Shown piece by piece: positions 1 through 6,928 of a DNA stretch of 14,745 nucleotides. The DNA is from an uncultured Lachnospiraceae bacterium. Lineage in GTDB: Bacteria; Bacillota; Clostridia; Lachnospirales; Lachnospiraceae. The position numbers and the translations under genes are program-made. The stretch is taken from positions 1 through 14,745 of the forward strand of contig CAJTNT010000068.1 of the NCBI GenBank assembly GCA_910577785.1. Reading direction: 5' to 3'. Position 1 is the stretch's first letter. Every line of letters begins with the position of its first letter. The notes under the pieces are model-generated. The model had not been told where the DNA came from. It did no database searches and saw only the letters and a program-made list of their open reading frames with translations.

Positions 1-13
1 ATTTTTAGGCATT

Positions 14-51
14 AAAAAACCGCACCCCCTTGATTTCTCAAAGGATTGCGG
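14..51 (-). terminator. Intrinsic terminator after tuf
   Basis: Read on the minus strand, CCGCA (47-51 complement) pairs with TGCGG (20-24 complement). Inside these, CCTTTGA and TCAAGGG pair around a GAAA tetraloop with one G-U pair. A run of six T follows (A14-A19 on the plus strand). This is the classic rho-independent layout, about 35 nt past the tuf stop, and it ends the str operon transcript. Confidence 0.9.
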
Positions 52-85
52 CGCTTATTTTACTTATTTGGCTCTAATCTAAAGA

Positions 86-1273
86 TTACTCGATGATAGT
101 AGCAACCCTACCAGATCCAACAGTTCTGCCACCCTCACGGATAGCGAATGTAAGACCCTGCTCCATAGCGATTGGGTGGATGAGCTCAATGGTCATCTCT
201 ACGTTATCGCCAGGCATGCACATCTCTGTGCCAGCTGGAAGGTTGCAAACGCCGGTTACGTCAGTTGTCCTGAAATAGAACTGTGGACGATAGTTGTTGA
301 AGAACGGTGTATGGCGGCCACCCTCGTCCTTGGTCAGAACGTATACCTGAGCGGTAAATTTGGTATGGCATGTTACTGTGCCGGGTTTTGCAAGAACCTG
401 TCCTCTTTCGATTTCAGTCCTCTGAATACCACGAAGCAGAGCGCCGATGTTGTCGCCTGCCTGAGCCTCGTCAAGCAATTTACGGAACATCTCAATACCA
501 GTTACAACGGTCTTCTTGGTCTCTTCTTTGATACCAACGATTTCAACATCCTCATTTACATGGAGAACACCACGCTCTACCCTACCGGTAGCAACAGTTC
601 CACGGCCTGTAATGGTGAAGATATCCTCGATCGGCATCAGGAACGGCTGGTCAGTTGCACGCTTCGGATCTGGAATATGCTCGTCAACGGCTGCCATCAG
701 CTCCATAACCTTGTCGCCCCATTCGCTGCTTGGCTCTTCCAGGGCTTTGAGTGCAGAACCCTTGATAATTGGGCAGTCTGTGAACTCATACTCTTCCAAG
801 ATCTCTGTAATTTCCATTTCTACCAGTTCCAGAAGCTCTTCATCGTCTACCATATCGCACTTGTTCATAAATACAACGATATAAGGAACGCCTACCTGGC
901 GGGACAGAAGGATGTGCTCTTTGGTCTGAGCCATAACGCCGTCTGTAGCGGCTACTACGAGGATAGCGCCGTCCATCTGTGCAGCGCCGGTGATCATATT
1001 CTTTACATAGTCAGCATGCCCTGGGCAGTCAACGTGTGCATAATGCCTCTTATCTGTCTCATACTCAACATGAGCAGTAGAGATTGTGATACCTCTTTCC
1101 CTCTCCTCTGGAGCTTTGTCAATGTTATCGAAATCAGTAGCTGTATTACCAGCAACTCTCTCAGACAACACTTTGGTGATTGCTGCGGTTAAAGTTGTCT
1201 TGCCATGGTCAACGTGACCAATGGTACCAATATTGCAATGCGGTTTTGTTCTTTCAAACTTAGCTTTAGCCAT
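86..1273 (-). CDS. tuf: Translation elongation factor Tu
   Basis: EF-Tu is the GTPase that carries aminoacyl-tRNA to the ribosomal A site. The 395-residue protein is full family length. GTP-binding motifs are visible in order: GHVDHGKT (19-26), switch I GITI with T63, DCPGHAD (82-88, with the catalytic His at 86) and NKCD (137-140). They are followed by the two beta-barrel domains, with typical blocks such as GRGTVATGR and a C-terminus ending VATIIE. The ATG start is supported by AAGGAGG centred about 12 nt upstream (complement of 1284-1290). It is the last gene of the str operon, 112 bp after fusA, and has its own strong promoter in that gap plus a terminator downstream. High expression independent of fusA is therefore expected. 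Identity is certain; whether a second tuf copy exists cannot be seen here. Confidence 0.98.
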   Translation of the reverse strand: MAKAKFERTKPHCNIGTIGHVDHGKTTLTAAITKVLSERVAGNTATDFDNIDKAPEERERGITISTAHVEYETDKRHYAHVDCPGHADYVKNMITGAAQMDGAILVVAATDGVMAQTKEHILLSRQVGVPYIVVFMNKCDMVDDEELLELVEMEITEILEEYEFTDCPIIKGSALKALEEPSSEWGDKVMELMAAVDEHIPDPKRATDQPFLMPIEDIFTITGRGTVATGRVERGVLHVNEDVEIVGIKEETKKTVVTGIEMFRKLLDEAQAGDNIGALLRGIQRTEIERGQVLAKPGTVTCHTKFTAQVYVLTKDEGGRHTPFFNNYRPQFYFRTTDVTGVCNLPAGTEMCMPGDNVEMTIELIHPIAMEQGLTFAIREGGRTVGSGRVATIIE

Positions 1274-1338
1274 TTTAAAATGTCCTCCTTAACTTTCTGC
1301 CCCCTTGGGCGTTTTAATGATACAATCAGCTATCTATG

Positions 1339-1367
1339 ATTATATTCGAAATCCACTGTTTTTTCAA
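1339..1367 (-). promoter_or_regulatory. Strong sigma-A promoter for tuf
   Basis: On the minus strand, TTGAAA (complement of 1362-1367) is followed by a 17-nt spacer and a perfect TATAAT (complement of 1339-1344). It lies entirely in the fusA-tuf gap and would start transcription about 60 nt before the tuf ATG. This is a sequence match to the consensus, not a measured start site. Confidence 0.8.
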
Positions 1368-1385
1368 GTGTTTTCTTCACTTTAA

Positions 1386-3500
1386 CTATTCTTTTGCAGA
1401 AATAACTTTCTCCTGTACGGATTTTGGAACCTGCTCGTACTTCTCAAAGAACATGGAGTAGTTGCCGCGGCCCTGTGTCCTGGAACGCAGGTCGGTGGAA
1501 TAGCCAAACATCTCAGAAAGCGGTACAAATGCGCGTACAATCTTGCCGCCGCCTAAGTCGTCCATACCCTCAATACGGCCACGGCGGGAATTGATATCGC
1601 CAATGACATCGCCCATATATTCCTCAGGCATGGTCACTTCGACCTTCATAATTGGCTCCAGCAGGATGGGAGATGCCTTCTTCATTGCTTCCTTGAAGGC
1701 CATAGACCCAGCGATGTGGAATGCCATTTCCGATGAGTCTACCTCATGGTAAGAGCCATCGTATACGGTAGCGTGTACGCCGACAACCGGGAACCCTGCC
1801 AAAATACCAGATTTGGTTGCCTCTTCAATACCCTCGCCGACAGCTGGGATATATTCCTTGGGGATCGCCCCGCCCACAACCTCAGAGTCGAACTTGAACA
1901 GTTCTTCCCCATTGGCGTCCATCGGCTCAAAGCGGACTTTACAGTGTCCATACTGGCCGCGCCCGCCGGACTGCTTGGCATACTTGTATTCCTGGTCGAT
2001 TGGCTTAGTGAAGGACTCTTTGTAAGCAACCTGCGGGGCGCCTACGTTTGCCTCTACCTTGAACTCACGCAGCAGACGGTCAACAATAATCTCCAGATGG
2101 AGCTCGCCCATACCGGCAATAATCGTCTGTCCTGTTTCCGTATTGGTGTGCGCACGGAAGGTCGGGTCTTCCTCTGCCAGCTTGGCAAGGGCTTCACCCA
2201 TCTTGCCCTGGCCTGCCTTTGTCTTGGGCTCAATTGCCAGCTCAATAACAGGCTCTGGGAATTCCATGGACTCTAAGATTACCGGATGCTGATCATCGCA
2301 GATGGTGTCGCCTGTCGTTGTGAACTTGAAGCCAACTGCTGCCGCAATATCTCCAGAATATACCTTATCCAGCTCTGCCCGCTTATTGGCGTGCATCTGG
2401 AGGATACGGCCCACACGTTCCTTCTTATCCTTCGTTGCATTCAGCACATAGGAGCCAGAATTCATTGTCCCAGAATATACGCGGAAAAATGCCAGCTTGC
2501 CTACGAACGGGTCTGTCATAATCTTAAATGCCAGGGCAGAGAATGGCTCATCATCAGAAGAATGCCTTTCCGTCTCATTTCCCTCCAGGTCAACGCCCTT
2601 AATGGCCGGGATATCGGTCGGAGCCGGCATATACTCCAGGATGGCGTCCAATAATTTCTGCACACCCTTGTTGCGGTATGCAGAACCGCAGCATACAGGC
2701 ACAGCCGTACACTCGCAGGTACCCTTGCGGAGCGCTGCCTTCATGGCCTCCACAGATGGTTCCTTGTCATCCAGGTATTCCATCATCAGGTCATCATCCA
2801 GCTCGCATACCTTCTCCACCAATTCGGAACGGTACAATTCCGCATCGTCCTTCATCTCTTCCGGAATATCCGTAATGGAGATATCATCGCCCTTATCATC
2901 GTTGTAGATATAGGCTTTCATTTCAAACAAATCTATAATGCCTTTAAATGCATCTTCCTTGCCAATCGGCAGCTGGAGGATAATTGCATTTTTGCCCAAA
3001 CGTGTCTTAATCTGCTCTACGGCTCCATAGAAATCAGCCCCTAAAATGTCCATCTTGTTGATAAAGGCCATTCGCGGTACATTATAGGTATCCGCCTGGC
3101 GCCATACGTTCTCAGACTGCGGCTCCACCCCGCCCTTTGCACAGAAGACGCCTACTGCGCCGTCCAGCACACGGAGGGAACGCTCCACCTCAACCGTAAA
3201 GTCAACGTGCCCCGGAGTATCAATAATATTGATACGGTGCTCTAAGGCTCCCTTTTTCGGCTTGCAGTCCTCCTGCTCCGTCCAATGGCATGTGGTTGCG
3301 GCTGAAGTAATGGTAATACCCCTTTCCTGCTCCTGCTCCATCCAGTCCATGGTTGCAGTACCCTCATGAGTATCGCCAATTTTATAATTTACACCGGTAT
3401 AATAGAGAATACGCTCTGTCAATGTGGTCTTGCCCGCATCGATATGCGCCATAATACCGATGTTCCTGGTTCTCTCTAATGGATATTCTCTTCCAGCCAA
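1386..3500 (-). CDS. fusA: Translation elongation factor G
   Basis: EF-G is the ribosomal translocase, a GTPase that moves tRNA and mRNA after peptide bond formation and also takes part in ribosome recycling. The 704 residues match the usual length. G-domain motifs are AHIDAGKTT (18-26), GITIT (61-65), DTPGHVDF (94-101) and NKMD (148-151). Domains II to V follow, including the domain III/IV block GMGELHLEI and the C-terminal FGYSTDLRS region. The start is a TTG at 3498-3500, preceded at 8 nt by GGAGG; no better start lies nearby. It is the third gene of the str operon. A 321-bp structured gap separates it from rpsG, and a 112-bp gap with a promoter separates it from tuf. It is the canonical EF-G and not a Tet(M)-like protection protein, because the sequence is typical throughout. 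Confidence 0.97.
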   Translation of the reverse strand: MAGREYPLERTRNIGIMAHIDAGKTTLTERILYYTGVNYKIGDTHEGTATMDWMEQEQERGITITSAATTCHWTEQEDCKPKKGALEHRINIIDTPGHVDFTVEVERSLRVLDGAVGVFCAKGGVEPQSENVWRQADTYNVPRMAFINKMDILGADFYGAVEQIKTRLGKNAIILQLPIGKEDAFKGIIDLFEMKAYIYNDDKGDDISITDIPEEMKDDAELYRSELVEKVCELDDDLMMEYLDDKEPSVEAMKAALRKGTCECTAVPVCCGSAYRNKGVQKLLDAILEYMPAPTDIPAIKGVDLEGNETERHSSDDEPFSALAFKIMTDPFVGKLAFFRVYSGTMNSGSYVLNATKDKKERVGRILQMHANKRAELDKVYSGDIAAAVGFKFTTTGDTICDDQHPVILESMEFPEPVIELAIEPKTKAGQGKMGEALAKLAEEDPTFRAHTNTETGQTIIAGMGELHLEIIVDRLLREFKVEANVGAPQVAYKESFTKPIDQEYKYAKQSGGRGQYGHCKVRFEPMDANGEELFKFDSEVVGGAIPKEYIPAVGEGIEEATKSGILAGFPVVGVHATVYDGSYHEVDSSEMAFHIAGSMAFKEAMKKASPILLEPIMKVEVTMPEEYMGDVIGDINSRRGRIEGMDDLGGGKIVRAFVPLSEMFGYSTDLRSRTQGRGNYSMFFEKYEQVPKSVQEKVISAKE

Positions 3501-3523
3501 GGTTTTTTCCTCCTAAAATTTTC

Positions 3524-3808
3524 GTAACGATTCAGGGCAATATTTTGAGTTTTGCTACGCAAAAATCGCCCCTCACTCCTGAATCAGCTGCTTCTATGCC
3601 TCCGCCGCTACATCCCTCTTATGGCTCTTATGCATCCACAACCACAGCCTGCCCCAATTTCGGGCTGCCCCGCGGCTGCCCACGCTGCTGTGAAATTACA
3701 GGCGCTGCTGCGGTTATGGATGAGTTGTAACGGTTCCGTGCCTTTGCAGTTACCCAGATTCTGACTCTGTAACTATTCCGTACCTTCAAATATACGCCGA
3801 ACAGTTAC
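3524..3808. repeat. Nested inverted-repeat element in the rpsG-fusA gap
   Basis: Almost all of the 321-bp gap is palindromic. Three parts are visible in plus coordinates. First, 3529-3536 GATTCAGG pairs with 3578-3585 CCTGAATC, with an inner TTTTG/CAAAA hairpin at 3550-3564. Second, a long stem joins 3633-3643 with 3712-3722; inside it GCCTG/CAGGC (3647-3651 and 3699-3703), AATTTC/GAAATT (3656-3661 and 3692-3697) and GGGC/GCCC (3662-3665 and 3678-3681) also pair. Third, two similar units at 3727-3753 and 3769-3808 each begin GTAAC and end GTTAC, and share TTCCGT, CCTT and GTTACCCA. The whole is bounded by GTAAC (3524) and GTTAC (3808), as in a miniature mobile or dispersed intergenic repeat. 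Because the operon is transcribed leftward, it would also fold as RNA. The function is unknown. Confidence 0.6.
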
Positions 3809-3821
3809 CCAACTCTTACAA

Positions 3822-4292
3822 TTAGAATCTATAGTGGGCAAAAGCCTTGTTTGCTTCTGCCATCTTATGCATATCTTCTTTTCTCTTTACAGATGCGCCT
3901 GTGTTATTCGCCGCATCCATAATCTCATTTGCCAGCCTTTCTTCCATGGTCTTCTCCCCTCTCTTACGCGAGAAGAAAGTCAGCCAACGAAGAGCCAGCG
4001 CCTGGCGCCTGTCAGGCCTTACTTCAATCGGCACCTGGTAGGTGGCTCCGCCGATACGCCTTGCCTTTACCTCCAGTACAGGCATCACATTGTTCATAGC
4101 CGCTTCGAATACTTCGATCGCCGGCTTGCCAGTTTTATTTGCAATCCTGTCAAATGCTTTGTATACAATCTTCTGGGCTACGCCTTTCTTACCATCTAAC
4201 ATAATGTTATTGATAAGCTTGGTAACCACTTTATTATTATACAGCGGATCTGCCAAAACGTCTCTCTTTGGGGTATGTCCTTTACGTGGCAC
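3822..4292 (-). CDS. rpsG: 30S ribosomal protein S7
   Basis: S7 is a primary 16S rRNA-binding protein that nucleates assembly of the small-subunit head. The protein is 156 residues when started at the GTG at 4290-4292, giving the family N-terminus MPRKGHTPKRDV. That start has AAGGAGG 8 nt upstream (complement of 4301-4307). An ATG seven codons further upstream (4313) exists, but starting there would place the Shine-Dalgarno inside the coding region, so it is rejected. Conserved blocks include RRIGGATYQVP, RPDRRQALALRWL and the C-terminal FAHYRF. It lies second in the str operon, 216 bp after rpsL. In enterobacteria S7 represses its own operon by binding the rpsL-rpsG gap. The gap here has small hairpins, but no such regulation can be shown from sequence alone. 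Confidence 0.96.
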   Translation of the reverse strand: MPRKGHTPKRDVLADPLYNNKVVTKLINNIMLDGKKGVAQKIVYKAFDRIANKTGKPAIEVFEAAMNNVMPVLEVKARRIGGATYQVPIEVRPDRRQALALRWLTFFSRKRGEKTMEERLANEIMDAANNTGASVKRKEDMHKMAEANKAFAHYRF

Positions 4293-4508
4293 GTCGCTTC
4301 CCTCCTTAATCATCTGCCGTCCAGGCAGGGATGCCCAAACGGGTAAATTTTTTCGATTAATTCAACGGTACTCACTCTCTGTGTTTCGTGCGGAAATAGA
4401 TCTATCGCCAAAGTTATCCTCTGGCCTGCGTCAAAAAGAATGTACGCTTACGCGATTTCCAACACTAACCTTCAGTCCCTGTTTCCTGTGGTACTATTGT
4501 GCGCCAAA

Positions 4509-4931
4509 TTATTTCTTAGCGTCTTTTGGCCTCTTTGCGCCGTATTTGGAACGAGCCTGACGTCTGTTCGCCACGCCTGCAGTATCCAGCGTCCCACGGA
4601 TAATATGGTATCTAGTACCTGGCAGGTCTTTTACCCTTCCGCCACGAATCAGTACAACGCTATGCTCCTGCAAGTTATGGCCTTCGCCTGGGATATAGCT
4701 TGTCACTTCGATTCCGTTAGAAAGACGCACCCTGGCAATCTTACGCAGGGCAGAGTTCGGCTTCTTCGGTGTTGCGGTCTTCACTGCGGTGCAAACGCCG
4801 CGCTTCTGCGGTGCAGAAGTATTGGTTGGACGCTTATGCAGAGAGTTATAGCCCTTCTGCAATGCAGGCGCCGTTGACTTCTTCTCCGATGTCTGCCTTC
4901 CTTTTCTTACTAACTGGTTAAATGTTGGCAT
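4509..4931 (-). CDS. rpsL: 30S ribosomal protein S12
   Basis: S12 sits at the decoding centre and controls accuracy of codon recognition. The 140-residue protein starts at the ATG at 4931, giving MPTFNQLVRKG, with AGGAGG 8 nt upstream. An in-frame ATG 15 codons further upstream is rejected because the Shine-Dalgarno lies between the two. It carries the longer N-terminal loop common to Gram-positive S12 proteins. The residues equivalent to E. coli K42 and K87 are both lysine here (K56 in TPKKPNS and K101 in GRVKDLPG). The protein therefore has the streptomycin-sensitive wild-type pattern. Asp102 is the residue that is methylthiolated in some bacteria. It is the first gene of the str operon, with a perfect promoter 52-80 nt upstream. 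Confidence 0.97.
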   Translation of the reverse strand: MPTFNQLVRKGRQTSEKKSTAPALQKGYNSLHKRPTNTSAPQKRGVCTAVKTATPKKPNSALRKIARVRLSNGIEVTSYIPGEGHNLQEHSVVLIRGGRVKDLPGTRYHIIRGTLDTAGVANRRQARSKYGAKRPKDAKK

Positions 4932-4957
4932 TCTTTTCACCTCCTGTTTTATAAGTA

Positions 4958-4975
4958 TGTGCATCTGCTTGCACA
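4958..4975 (-). promoter_or_regulatory. Hairpin in the rpsL leader
   Basis: TGTGCA (4958-4963) and TGCACA (4970-4975) form a perfect 6-bp stem with a 6-nt loop. It lies in the short leader between the rpsL promoter and its Shine-Dalgarno. It could affect transcript stability or translation of the operon; no family is recognised. Confidence 0.4.
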
Positions 4976-4982
4976 CTTAGAC

Positions 4983-5011
4983 ATTATATAAGGATAAAAT
5001 TAGCATGTCAA
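4983..5011 (-). promoter_or_regulatory. Consensus sigma-A promoter of the str operon
   Basis: On the minus strand a perfect TTGACA (complement of 5006-5011) is separated by 17 nt from a perfect TATAAT (complement of 4983-4988). Transcription would begin near 4976, leaving a leader of about 45 nt before rpsL. This is the best promoter match in the window and fits a growth-rate-linked ribosomal operon. Confidence 0.9.
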
Positions 5012-5020
5012 GGGTTTTTT

Positions 5021-5061
5021 TACAAAAAAATACCCAACAGCAATTCCCCCGTTACTGTTCA
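5021..5061 (-). terminator. Probable terminator after the acylphosphatase gene
   Basis: On the minus strand AACAGTAA pairs with TTGCTGTT (8 bp with one G-U) around a short GC-rich loop, followed by GGGTA and a run of T. It lies between the acylphosphatase gene and the str promoter and would insulate the two. A 9-bp perfect stem (GGAATGCGC/GCGCATTCC, 5068-5091) lies just before it. It has no T-run of its own. Confidence 0.55.
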
Positions 5062-5151
5062 CAATTCAGGAATGCGCTCTATTGCGCATTCCGTGAGTAC
5101 GGCATCTCCTTTATACGCAGGAAAGATGCGCCATACAGAGGATATGATTCA

Positions 5152-5427
5152 TTAATATTTTACGGAAAAACGGCGCTCTTCCGCTTCCAATTCCAGGCGT
5201 TCCCTGGTTATCCAATCTATGCGGATATACGTATCTTCCTGCAGGGACTGAATGATCTTATCTACGTCTTCCTCCCGGCCTTGCATCTGGGCTTCTACCG
5301 AACCATCATAGTGGTTCCGGATCCATCCGGTGACCCCATAATGCTGTGCCAGATACTTTGCCCTGTAACGGAACCCTACTCCTTGTACTCTTCCTGTAAA
5401 TATAATATGTTCCCGTATCTTTGGCAT
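5152..5427 (-). CDS. acyP: Acylphosphatase
   Basis: Acylphosphatases are small cytosolic enzymes that hydrolyse carboxyl-phosphate bonds in acyl phosphates such as 1,3-bisphosphoglycerate. The 91-residue product is the normal size for the family. The signature GRVQGVGFRYR (12-22) carries the phosphate-binding arginine R20, and GWIRN (34-38) carries the catalytic asparagine N38. They are followed by the DGSVEAQMQG block. The ATG at 5427 is chosen because GGAGG lies 8 nt upstream and it gives the usual short N-terminus. A longer frame from 5466 adds 13 residues upstream of that site. It is a single-gene unit, divergent from the XRE regulator and upstream of the str operon. Its own promoter is at 5563-5591. 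Confidence 0.9.
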   Translation of the reverse strand: MPKIREHIIFTGRVQGVGFRYRAKYLAQHYGVTGWIRNHYDGSVEAQMQGREEDVDKIIQSLQEDTYIRIDWITRERLELEAEERRFSVKY

Positions 5428-5562
5428 TTTAGATACCTCCATAAATGCGTTTACACCTAGACACACTCATAATTTAACGAATGGCTTGCAGAGTGAAAAT
5501 TTATTCTTCGCTATTTGTTCAAAAATGAATGTGTCAGTATACGAATGGACTTCTTTTATGAT

Positions 5563-5591
5563 ATTATAACAAAGGCAGATGGGTTTTACAA
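5563..5591 (-). promoter_or_regulatory. Sigma-A promoter for the acylphosphatase gene
   Basis: On the minus strand TTGTAA (complement of 5586-5591), a 17-nt spacer and a perfect TATAAT (complement of 5563-5568). It would give a leader of about 130 nt before the acylphosphatase ATG. Confidence 0.65.
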
Positions 5592-5617
5592 TTTTATTTT
5601 GGCGGTAAAACGTGAGA

Positions 5618-5634
5618 TGCAACCAGCAGTTGCA
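5618..5634. promoter_or_regulatory. Palindrome between the divergent promoters
   Basis: TGCAAC, a 5-nt centre (cagca) and GTTGCA form a perfect 6-bp dyad. It sits upstream of both the XRE promoter and the acylphosphatase promoter, where an operator might be expected. No factor is assigned. Confidence 0.3.
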
Positions 5635-5650
5635 CAATTTTCAAGCGCAC

Positions 5651-5678
5651 TTGGTGGTTGTCAACTGAATTTTATGAT
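5651..5678 (+). promoter_or_regulatory. Candidate promoter for the XRE regulator gene
   Basis: TTGGTG (5651-5656), a 16-nt spacer and TATGAT (5673-5678). The match is moderate. A second candidate -35 (TTGTCA at 5659) is spaced less well. Transcription would start near 5686 and include the hairpin at 5709-5760. Confidence 0.4.
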
Positions 5679-5708
5679 AAAATATGCCTATCGGTACCGA
5701 AAAAAGGG

Positions 5709-5760
5709 TTGTCCTGCCAATGCGGACGCCCATAACAAAATAGCAGAAAGAAGGACAATA
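5709..5760 (+). promoter_or_regulatory. Leader hairpin covering the XRE gene ribosome binding site
   Basis: GTTGTCCT (5709-5716) can pair with AGGACAAT (5753-5760) over 8 bp with one G-U. The right arm contains most of the AAGGA Shine-Dalgarno (5752-5756) of the following gene, so pairing would hide it. A small GCG/CGC hairpin lies inside the loop. This suggests translational control, but it is not proven. Confidence 0.35.
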
Positions 5761-5762
5761 TT

Positions 5763-6755
5763 ATGATTTTAGGAGAAAAAATTATCCAGCTGAGAAAGCA
5801 GCGGGAATGGTCGCAGGAAGAGCTGGCCTCACAGCTAGGAATTTCCCGCCAGTCGGTGTCAAAATGGGAAAGCGGAGCCTCTATCCCAGATTTAGATAAA
5901 ATAATCAAGATGAGCAGCCTGTTTGGGGTAACCACGGATTATTTATTAAAGGAAGAAATCGAAGAGGATAACCTCCCAGTAACCCTGGAGGCAAAAGAAA
6001 CGGAAGCTTTGCGCAGTGTTTCCCTGGATGAGGCGCTGGCATTCCTGGAGCTGACACGGAAGACGGCCGCAAAGATTGCCTCTGGCGTAGCCTGCTGCAT
6101 CCTTTCGCCAGTGTGCCTGCTCCTGCTCTTTGGCCTGTCTGAGTATGGCAATGGAAACCGCATATCGGAAGATATGGCCAGCAGCCTGGGCATGACGGTA
6201 TTGCTGGTTATGGTGGCGGCGGGCGCGGCTGTATTAATTTTCAATGGAATGCGGCTGGAAAAATATGAACATATGGAAAAAGAACCCTTTGTGCTGACGT
6301 ACGGCGTAGCAGGGATTGTGGAAAAACGCAAAGAGGAATTTGCCGACACCTTCCGCAAATGCATTACGGGCGGCGTGGTACTGTGTATCCTTGGCGTTGT
6401 GCCGCTGCTGCTTTTCGGGGGCTGGAATGAGCGCATCGCTGCAATTATCTGTTTGCCGCTGCTTCTGTGCTTTATTGCCGCCGGCGTGTTCCTGTTTGTA
6501 TGGGCAGGCTCTATCAATGGAAGCTTTGACAAGACGCTGCAGATTGGGGACTACACGCTGGAGAAAAAGGAAGTGAGCCAGAGGACATCTTTTTTTGCCG
6601 GAGCTTACTGGTGCATTATTGTGGCTGCTTACATAGGCACCAGCCTGTATCTGAACAACTGGCACAAATCTTGGATCATCTGGCCTGTAGCCGGGGTATT
6701 GTTCGCAGCGCTTTATATTATCCTTGGCGCTGCAGTGGGGCGGAAGAAACCGTAA
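5763..6755 (+). CDS. Membrane-anchored XRE-family transcriptional regulator
   Basis: The N-terminal 60 residues form an XRE/Cro-type helix-turn-helix. The recognition segment is ELASQLGISRQSVSKWESG (about 20-38) and the family continuation is IPDLDKIIKMSSLFGVTTDYLL. The rest is a membrane domain with six hydrophobic stretches at roughly 103-126, 139-162, 200-219, 224-250, 276-297 and 303-325. Regulators of this HTH-plus-membrane design are common in Clostridia, but their signals are mostly unknown. The ATG has AAGGA 7 nt upstream. The gene is the only plus-strand gene recognised here, divergent from the acylphosphatase gene and convergent with rtcB. The palindrome at 5618-5634 may be its operator. 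The HTH assignment is secure; target genes and signal are not known. Confidence 0.88.
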   Translation: MILGEKIIQLRKQREWSQEELASQLGISRQSVSKWESGASIPDLDKIIKMSSLFGVTTDYLLKEEIEEDNLPVTLEAKETEALRSVSLDEALAFLELTRKTAAKIASGVACCILSPVCLLLLFGLSEYGNGNRISEDMASSLGMTVLLVMVAAGAAVLIFNGMRLEKYEHMEKEPFVLTYGVAGIVEKRKEEFADTFRKCITGGVVLCILGVVPLLLFGGWNERIAAIICLPLLLCFIAAGVFLFVWAGSINGSFDKTLQIGDYTLEKKEVSQRTSFFAGAYWCIIVAAYIGTSLYLNNWHKSWIIWPVAGVLFAALYIILGAAVGRKKP

Positions 6756-6763
6756 TGGCCTAA

Positions 6764-6809
6764 GGGCTGCCGCAATCAAAAGCTCCCTCTTTGGAAAATG
6801 CGGCAGCCC
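6764..6809. terminator. Long hairpin between convergent genes
   Basis: GGGCTGCCGCA (6764-6774) pairs perfectly over 11 bp with TGCGGCAGCCC (6799-6809), only 8 nt past the XRE gene stop. There is no T-run on either side, so it is not a textbook intrinsic terminator. It may still mark or protect the 3' end of the regulator transcript. The remaining gap to rtcB (to 6928) holds only a weak CTTCTG/CAGAAG stem. Confidence 0.5.
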
Positions 6810-6928
6810 CCTTACTCCCAGCGCTTTGTATGCCCCTACCTTACGTATCCTGCTGTTGATAAACAAAAAAGAAATATCACGGCCTGGCAGGCTGCTCATA
6901 GTGACGTGTACAGTTCCCTTCTGCCCCC

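Noticed and set aside
176..1192. Long plus-strand open frame of 338 codons
   Set aside because: It is antisense to tuf throughout; EF-Tu is unmistakable on the minus strand, and highly biased codon use in tuf creates such shadow frames.
3479..3764. Two plus-strand open frames over the rpsG-fusA gap
   Set aside because: They overlap the inverted-repeat element, start inside or next to fusA, have no good ribosome binding site and no protein-like motif.
4314..4508. Possible S7 autoregulatory site in the rpsL-rpsG gap
   Set aside because: Only short stems such as TGCC/GGCA are visible; nothing specific enough to call an S7-binding structure.
5515..5766. Plus-strand frame of 83 codons before the XRE gene
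   Set aside because: It runs through the divergent promoters and the leader hairpin and overlaps the XRE start; it has no ribosome binding site of note and no recognisable motif.
6234..6899. Minus-strand frame of 221 codons opposite the XRE gene
   Set aside because: It is antisense to the membrane domain of a clear regulator and has no domain of its own.
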